Source: CAYWBW01 sp964456745 (GTDB lineage Bacteria; Patescibacteriota; Gracilibacteria; GCA-2401425; JAJOLG01). From it: DNA of 51,883 bases. The notes beneath the pieces are model-generated. The model was given only the letters and a program-made list of their open reading frames with translations, searched no databases and was not told the origin of the DNA. Positions 45,189 through 51,883 of the stretch are shown one piece after another (the stretch's first letter is position 1; each line of letters opens with the position of its first letter). The position numbers and the translations under genes are program-made. Where the stretch lies: NCBI GenBank assembly GCA_964456745.1, contig CAYWBW010000014.1, positions 1 to 51,883 of the forward strand, read 5' to 3'.

Positions 45189-46739
45189 ATGTTAGAAATC
45201 GTTTATGCACTCGTATGAGTGATCGTTTGATGAGTTATTGCATATTTCTTCTCACAAAAAAAAGAAAATGAACAATTAGTAGAAAAGGCAAACAAGTTAA
45301 ATGAAATTAACAAAAAATTAAATGACACAGGAGAAGATTTAAGAAAAAAAGAATTAGAATGAAGGCAAATCATTGATAGTGCAAAAAAAGAAAGTGAGAA
45401 ACTGAAAGAAGAGTCATTAAATCTAAAAGTTAAAGCTGAATCTAAGCTTGAAAACCTTGAGTTTAAAGAAAAAGACCTTGAAAAAAAAGAGCTACAATTT
45501 GACAAAAAAATTGAAGATTTTTTAAAGGAAAAAGATGAGTTTAAAGAAAGAAAAAGAGCTCATGAAGAAAAGATAAAACTCATGAATGATGAACAGGTTA
45601 AAAAACTTGAACAAATTGCAAAACTAACTGAGAAAGAGGCTCATGATAAATTATTAAAAGAAACCGAGAAACGTACAAAAAAGATACTTCTTGGACAAAT
45701 CAATAAAATTGAAGAAGAGCTAAAAGAAGAAGCTGAAAATAAAGCTAAAAAAATCATTGGTTTAACAATCCAAAAATATGCTTCAGAGGTAGCATCAGAA
45801 AGCACTATAACAGTAGTAAACATTGAATCTGATGAATTAAAATGAAGAATTATATGAAGAGAGTGAAGAAATATTAATGCCTTAGAAGCTGCTACTTGAG
45901 TTGATATTATTATAGATGATACTCCAAACTCAATAATGATTTCTTGATTCGATTTATTTAGAAGATTTATTGCCAAAAGATCTTTGGAAAAATTAATTGA
46001 AGATTGAAGAATTCATCCTGCCCACATCGAGCAAGTCGTAGACAAAGTAAGAAACGAAGCAAATAAAATGCTTAAAGATTTATGAGAAAAAGCTCTTAAT
46101 GAAATATGAATTGCATGAGTACATCCAGACCTTATAAAGATAATGTGAAGATTGAGATTTAGAACTTCTTACGGTCAAAATATACTTAAGCACTCACTTG
46201 AAGTTTGATATATATGTGCAGGTCTTGCAGGAGAGCTTTGAGTAGATACTGAAAAAGCTAAAATGGCATGATTTTTTCATGATATCTGAAAAGCAGTTGA
46301 TCATGAAATCGAATGAAGTCATGCACTTATATGATATGAAATATTGAAAAAATACAAAATTTCTGAAGATATCGCACATGCCGTATGAGCACATCATAAT
46401 GACCTTCCAATTGAAAGTCCTCTTGACTTTATCGTTTGTGCAGCAGATGCTATATCATGAGCAAGACCTTGAGCCAGAAGAGAAACAATGGAAACTTATA
46501 TAAAAAGACTAAAAACATTAGAAGACATATCATTATCATATGAATGAGTAGAAAAAGCATTTGCAATACAAGCATGAAGAGAAATAAGAATCATGGTTAA
46601 GCCCGAAGAAGTGGATGATTACGAAGCAAAAAATCTTGCTTTAAAAATTACTGAAAAAATTGAAAACGACATGTCTTATCCATGACAAATAAAAGTTAAT
46701 GTTATCAGAGAGACTAGAGCCTCTGAATATGCAAAATAA
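45189..46739 (+). CDS. rny: Ribonuclease Y
   Basis: The protein has 516 residues, the usual length. The N-terminal membrane helix (residues 2-22) is followed by a long coiled coil (about 25-200), a KH domain with LKGRIIGREGRNINALEAAT, and an HD domain with HSLEV, FFHDIGKAVDHE (His364-Asp365) and HALIGYEIL. A C-terminal region ends RETRASEYAK. RNase Y is a membrane-tethered endoribonuclease starting mRNA decay. The glycines of the KH GxxG loop and of the HD motif are TGA. It starts the plus-strand group that continues to 51.8 kb and may feed back on its own leader. Confidence 0.96.
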
Positions 46740-46749
46740 TATTTAAACT

Positions 46750-47934
46750 ATGGAGCTAACACAAATACAATGACAAAACCCAGGGCAAAAAACAGCAATA
46801 AGCTGAAATAATCCTATACAAATTGGATCAAATCCAAGTGCACAAATAGTTCATCCTAACCTTGATCAAAACACTGCACAAATTGCAAACTGAAACTCTT
46901 GAGTAAAAACTATTAGTCCAGGTACTGGGCCATCCCCTGTTATTGTAAATTGACAAAAAATTTGATGACCTACTCCAATTAATCATTGAGATACAATAAG
47001 TGTATGAAAAAACAATGATGTTGTTTTATGAGTAAACAAACCCTGAGAAGGATTGAGTCCATGAGTAGTTTGAAAACATCTTTGAAATTTAAACTTCTCT
47101 AATGAACAAATTCAGGAAATAACAAAAAAATTATTTGATCCAAATATAAATGAAACAATAAAACTTCCAATTTATAGTCTTGTATGAGTTTTAGTTTTCC
47201 TTGCTGCATGAGTAATTTATTGATTTTTTGTATTTTCCGATCTAAATTCCCAATTAGCTTCTAAATCTAAAAAATTAGATGACAAACTAGCTCAGGTAAA
47301 TCTTACTATCGATAATATAGAACAGGCACTTTGAATAGAACTTGATCAATGAGACGAGGAGTGTTATGAAGATGAAGAAGATTGCAAATGATCTTCAGCT
47401 CAAAGTATTGATGCAAAAATCAGTGAAATGTGAAAGAATTTCTCTAGTATTAATAATAAAATTAATGAAGCTGATAAGAAATTTAGCACTCTAAAAATCG
47501 AAGTAGAAAAAAGTATTACAGAATCTTTAAAATGAGCTTGAACAAATAAACTTGAAGATTCAATTGCTAAAAGCTTAACTGATTGACCAATAAAAGAAGT
47601 GGAGATAAAAGTTAATGAAATTGGTATTGATGTTGATAAATTAGATAAAATACTTTGAGAAATTGTACAAGAAATAAAAAATGATGTTGATGAGTTTTCT
47701 GCCTACAAAGAAGATCTTAAAGCATTAAAAGAAGTTAGAAAATTTATAACAGACTTTGATGCAGAAAAAGCTTTGAATAATAAGAAATTTATACTTATTG
47801 AAAATGATATTAAAAATTTAAAAAATGATATTATTGCATTAGATAAAAAAATTGACTCTCTTGATACTACTCTAAAAACAACAAATGAAATGATAAATAG
47901 TGTAGATTTAAAAATAAGAAATCTGAGTAACTAA
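46750..47934 (+). CDS. Membrane protein with glycine-rich head and coiled-coil tail
   Basis: The protein has 394 residues. Residues 1-110 are Gly/Asn/Gln-rich and include VIVNGQKIGGPTPINHGDTI, then SVGKNNDVVLGV, which resemble the last strands of an FHA domain. One transmembrane helix follows (about 141-162, IYSLVGVLVFLAAGVIYGFF). A long coiled coil (about 165-394) then has repeated IEN.IKNLKNDI, KIDSLDTTLK. It starts 10 bp after rny. It might organise the envelope or an RNase Y complex, but the function is unknown. Without experimental topology, either side could carry the head. Confidence 0.65.
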
Positions 47935-47940
47935 AATCTG

Positions 47941-48771
47941 ATGTACGAACTCTTGCTTTCTTTTTGGCTAAGCGTTCAAAGTATTCAAAATCAAAGTTAC
48001 AATGATATAAAAAATCTAAATATATCTCCGATAGAAGATATTATAAGTAAAAAAAGAAATATTAACTGAAAAGCTTGAGCTGTTTTTGATTTAAAGAGCT
48101 GAGCTATTCTTTGGGGTAAAAATGAAAATCTTAGCCTTCCAATGGCTAGTTTAACAAAATTAATGACAGCCCTTTTAATAATTGAAAATCATAAACTTGA
48201 TGAAATTGTAACTATTTCAAAAGAAGCAGCTGCCACACCTTGAGCAAGTATCTGAATTAGAACTTGAGAAAAATTTACTATTCAAAATTTATTAGAATGA
48301 TTACTAATACCTTCATGAAATGACGCTGCAATTGCCTTAGCTCAGCACCACTCTTGAGATGTCAGAAGCTTTGTTATAGAAATGAATAAATTTGCCAATG
48401 AGCTAAATTTAAAAAATACAAAATTTGATAATCCAACATGATTTGATTCTGTAGATCACTACTCCTCTGTTAAAGATTTATCATTTTTAGCCACAAGGGT
48501 ATTAAAAAATAAATTTATAAAAGAAACTGTATCAAAAAAAGCCTGAGCATTTTATTCAAAAAAATGAAGACCTGTTTCTTTTCAAACAACCAATCACCTA
48601 CTTTGATGAGAAATAAAATGAGTTAAAACATGAACCACACCAGCAGCATGACAATGCTTAATAACACTTATAGAAAAGGATCAAAAGGAAATATTATTTG
48701 TACTTCTTTGATCAACTAATCGATTTGCTACAACTAAGGATTTGATTGATTTTGTGTTTAGTGAGATATAG
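47941..48771 (+). CDS. dacA: D-alanyl-D-alanine carboxypeptidase (PBP5-like)
   Basis: The protein has 276 residues. The serine acyltransferase motifs are Ser70-x-x-Lys73 (SLTK), Ser125-Gly-Asn127 (SGN) and Lys229-Thr-Gly (KTG). The glycines of SGN and KTG are encoded by TGA, so the enzyme would be cut off under the standard code. It trims the terminal D-Ala from peptidoglycan stem peptides. The N-terminus has a short hydrophobic stretch (MYELLLSFWLSV) that could be a weak signal or anchor. The C-terminal beta domain and amphipathic helix of full PBP5 (about 390 residues) are absent. It starts 6 bp after the coiled-coil gene. Confidence 0.93.
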
Positions 48772-48861
48772 TATTGATTTAATAGCACATTTTCTCTGTA
48801 TTTTTTCATTAATTAATGCTATAATTAATTGATATACTAAATCAAAAAACAAAAACAAAAA

Positions 48862-51465
48862 TTGTGAAATCCTAACATTTCAGGACCTAGTAAAATTGAA
48901 TGAAAAAAAACTGTAAAAAATACAGGGTTTTTATCATGAATTTCGAAATGAATCAGGAATAATAAAACTCTAAAAATATTGCTTCTTTCAATATGACTTG
49001 CTTCATATAGCTGATCTAGTGCAATAATTGACTCAAATAATAAATGACATATTGATACTGAATATTGAAACAGTGTTTTAGATTTAGATACAAATAATCC
49101 ATCCATATATCAAAAGTATTTTGAAAATACTGGTCCATATTACAATGAAGCAAGACAAGCTTTTGAAAATTGAGACTACAACCTAGCAATAAAATTATAT
49201 GAAAAAAATTTAGAATTTAGTTCAAAAAAAATAAAACTGATAAAATGAAAACCTGTCCCCTATTTGAAATCAGATTTTATGAGTTTATTTGACGATAATC
49301 TGCTAAGATTAAAAGTAAAATCAGAACTCGCATTTTCTTTTTATAAAGCATGAAGACACGATGATGCCATAAACTTATTAAAAATAATAAGAAAGGAAAA
49401 TGCTGAAATTACTAAACAAAGATATTTAAAAAATAAAACTTCTTGAGAAACAGAAGATAATACTGCCTGAAAAAAAATTTATGAAAAAACAAAAAAAATA
49501 TGATTAGAGCAAATATCGAATAAGAGCAAAAGAGGAATTGAAAATGTACTAATGAACACAAACTTTCAATGAGAAATTTTATTTAATCTTGGAAATTCTT
49601 ATGCAAAAAAATGAGAACTTGAAAATGCTGAGTCTGCTTACTTGGAAGCTTTAGCCTTAGATTTAACAGACCAGGAATTAATCAATGCAACTAAACACAA
49701 TCTATCCGCTATTAGGAATAGGATTGAAGAAATTAGAAAAATGGAATTAGAAGAAAAAATAAAAAATATTAATAAATTTTTTGATCAGACCAATAAACAA
49801 GTGTTAAAAGTAAGTGAGAAACAACAAGTTAATAAACAAACTGAATTGGAAACACAATCTCAAAAAGAAGAATGAGCAAATACCTCAGATATAAATGCTG
49901 ACACAATTGCAAATCTATATGTGCAGTGAGATGATGCAATTGAAAAAATTGAAAGAGAAATATTAGAAATAAAAAAACAAAAAACTGATCTTAATAAAAA
50001 GTGAAAAAAACTTAATTCAGAAATGAGTCATATCGATGCATGTATATTAAAACTAAATAAAGAAAAAAAATTAGCAATTGCAGAAATAGTTGAAAAATGA
50101 AATGAAAAAATAAAAACAAGAATCAATGAAATAAGATATCAAGAAAATCAAAAAAAGAAAAGGAAAGATCAGTTAATAAATTATGAGCTAGCAAATAATA
50201 AAAATATAAATTTACATCCTTCTAAGTCATATTTTAATTTTGAGTTAAGCAATAATCCTTTTATATGATGAATTATTAAAGAAATTAAACACATAATTAC
50301 AACTTTGATAGGTAAAAATTTGGACACAAACCTTCCTTTAAAATCCCTTAAAACATGATTTAATGATAATGAAATTATTGCAAAACCTATAGAAAACTGA
50401 GACATAAGTCCGCCGATTCACTCAATGCGTATTGATTCAATAATAGATACATTTGATACTCAATCTGCCTCATGAATAAGTCATAGTCCAATATTTTCTA
50501 ATTATAGTAATACCAATCTTGAAACAAAACACACCTACACTGGTAAAATAGAGTGAAAAACAACAAAATTGCTGCTCCCTGTAAATTACACAATAAATAC
50601 AAACTCCCTAAAACTTTCTAACCCTAATTTAGAATATAATTTTTTAATTGATCAATATGGATTAATATACATTCAAACAGAAGAACATTCTTGACCAGCA
50701 GTTCATTTTAGCATTAAAATTGGAAAAACAGAAAGTAATAAATGTAAAATTAATCCAAATTCTCATCCACACCTTTATAATAAATTATACGACTGAACAT
50801 ACCCCGCAGATGTGCAAGAAATTTTTGAAGAAATTTCAAATAATCCAATATTAAAAAAATCACGAAACAATACGGCAAGAAAGCTTGCAAGATTCAATAA
50901 AGACACATCGGTATACATACTAGATAAAAAGCTAGATGACAGATTAGATGAATTTGATAATGCAGTAAAAGCAATAGAAGAAACTAAAATTGAATATAAT
51001 TGAAAATCTTACCATCCGGAAATATGTAACCTAGCTGCAACTAGATTTGTTGCACATTTACGCGAAAAAAACATAGCATCTGCGATAACAACATGACCAG
51101 CTCATTACAAAGAAAACCAATATTCCGTACATGCAAAAGTAATTTATTGTAGTGACGATGGAACCTGGAAGACAATAGATCCAACACCAAGCAGATGATG
51201 AGACAATGTTAATTATAGCTTTAACAAACAGTCTCCATATTCAGAAATAAATGAATTAAATCAAAAAATAAAAGCTGATAATAAGAAAAAAATTGAAAAG
51301 GTTAAATCACAACAAGAAAAAAAGGAGTGAAGCTTAATTGATGAAAAAACAAAATTACAAGAAGATAATATAAAATTAGAAAAAGAAAAAAAGAAAAAAG
51401 AAAATAAAATAAGAAAATTAAAGAAGAATGCAAGAAATATGATTACTATTAAATGCATATTTTAA
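48862..51465 (+). CDS. TPR and transglutaminase-like domain protein
   Basis: The protein has 867 residues. An N-terminal membrane segment (about 35-50, TLKILLLSIGLASYSG) is followed by TPR-like repeats (ARQAFENGDYNLAIKLYEKN, then LFNLGNSYAKKGELENAESA), a coiled coil (about 310-430), and beta-rich linkers. A transglutaminase-like core has Cys722 in ICNLAATRFVAHL, His757 in YSVHAKVIY and Asp773 in TIDPTPSR. The catalytic triad looks complete; it may be a peptidase or crosslinker acting on envelope proteins or peptidoglycan. A lysine-rich coiled coil ends it. The start is TTG at 48862: an in-frame TAA at 48838 and no ATG before the conserved region. A 90-bp spacer separates it from dacA. Confidence 0.8.
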
Positions 51466-51835
51466 AAATATTAAAAACGCATTATTAAATACCCCAAATG
51501 ACATTAAATCAAATCCTTCAATATTAAGAGTTTATGAACAATATCACCTTAGCTTACTTCAAAAACTGGTATTGGAATTCCCTGAATATAAATTTGAATG
51601 AATTTATGAGATATTTGATAAATATGAAAAAGAAAGCAATCAAGAGCAAGAAAGTTTATTTAGAATAATTGGAAAACTTTGAGAACAAAATGTTGTAATA
51701 TTTTGAAGCAAAGTATTTTTACAAGACCCGAATAGTTATGAATATAAATATTTATGAGCTGATTTAGACTGATTTACTAATGAAATAGAATTTCATTCTA
51801 CAGAAGATTGAGAACATTGGGTAATTGTTGCTTAA
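51428..51835 (+). CDS. Hypothetical protein (135 residues)
   Basis: MQEIGLLLNAYFKNIKNALL, then RVYEQYHLSLLQKLVLEFPE and YLGADLDGFTNEIEFHSTED, ending HWVIVA. Helical first half, mixed second half, no known motif. It overlaps the preceding gene by 38 bp in another frame, so it is probably translationally coupled to the transglutaminase-like protein and may act with it. Four or more internal TGA codons are needed for the frame. Confidence 0.6.
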
Positions 51836-51883
51836 AATAAACTTTGAAGTGCAACACTTATCGATAAAATTATTAACTAATTT

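Noticed and set aside
51847..51859. Hairpin AAGTG-CAA-CACTT as terminator
   Set aside because: Five-base stem with no T-run; likely chance near the window end.

Overview
The window is AT-rich DNA in which every long gene is interrupted by in-frame TGA where its protein family needs glycine: the SGN and KTG motifs of a D-Ala carboxypeptidase, the P-loops of UvrB and an ABC ATPase, invariant glycines of ribosomal protein S15, the GGV motif of NadB. Read with TGA as glycine and only TAA/TAG as stops (genetic code 25), the fragments fuse into full-length proteins of up to 2118 residues. This points to the candidate phyla radiation, in the Absconditabacteria (SR1) / Gracilibacteria (BD1-5) group. 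All coordinates and proteins below use code 25. The phylum is inferred from the code and gene content, not from a marker tree.

Layout. 1-3850: 3' part of a giant cadherin/Ig-repeat surface protein, then an 81-residue protein ending in a sortase-signal-like tail, and a terminator. 3977-7721 (minus): uvrB, a short nadB and a CYTH-domain gene in one transcription unit. 7993-8470 (plus): rpsO overlapping a DUF1858 gene. 8473-14767 (minus): an SLH-domain protein followed by a 1463-residue protein with nine PKD repeats and an EF-hand/dockerin-like end. 14768-15350: AT-rich spacer with two DnaA-box-like sites and tRNA-Thr(GGU). 15351-16058: YgjP-type metalloprotease. 16134-24381 (minus): a three-gene surface operon resembling Firmicutes WxL loci: a DUF916-like membrane protein with a LysM end, a 2118-residue protein and a 210-residue protein that share a C-terminal domain. 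24889-28849 (minus): a GldA/GldF/GldG-like ABC transporter with DUF4340, carrying two single-base frameshifts.

About 29.8-42.3 kb is an integrated element beside tRNA-Arg(CCU). It encodes a NYN-domain protein, a 1065-residue protein with a possible caspase-like C-terminal domain, an excisionase-like protein, small and large terminase subunits, a primase-helicase, a Cro-like repressor and a serine recombinase. No capsid or tail genes are present, so it looks like a phage satellite or a decayed prophage. The recombinase has a frameshift and an in-frame TAG, so the element is probably stranded. Its genes also use TGA as glycine.

42.6-44.7 kb (minus): ispG, a zinc-ribbon protein and a degenerate metallo-beta-lactamase-fold protein. 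45.2-51.8 kb (plus): rny (RNase Y) preceded by a long inverted repeat that may be a structured RNA, then a membrane coiled-coil protein, D-Ala-D-Ala carboxypeptidase, a TPR plus transglutaminase protein and a small unknown protein.

Overall about half the window is devoted to very large repeat-rich surface proteins, consistent with an epibiotic cell that invests heavily in attachment. The rest is housekeeping plus one mobile element. The most promising leads are the WxL-like operon, the element's 1065-residue protein, and two candidate structured RNAs.
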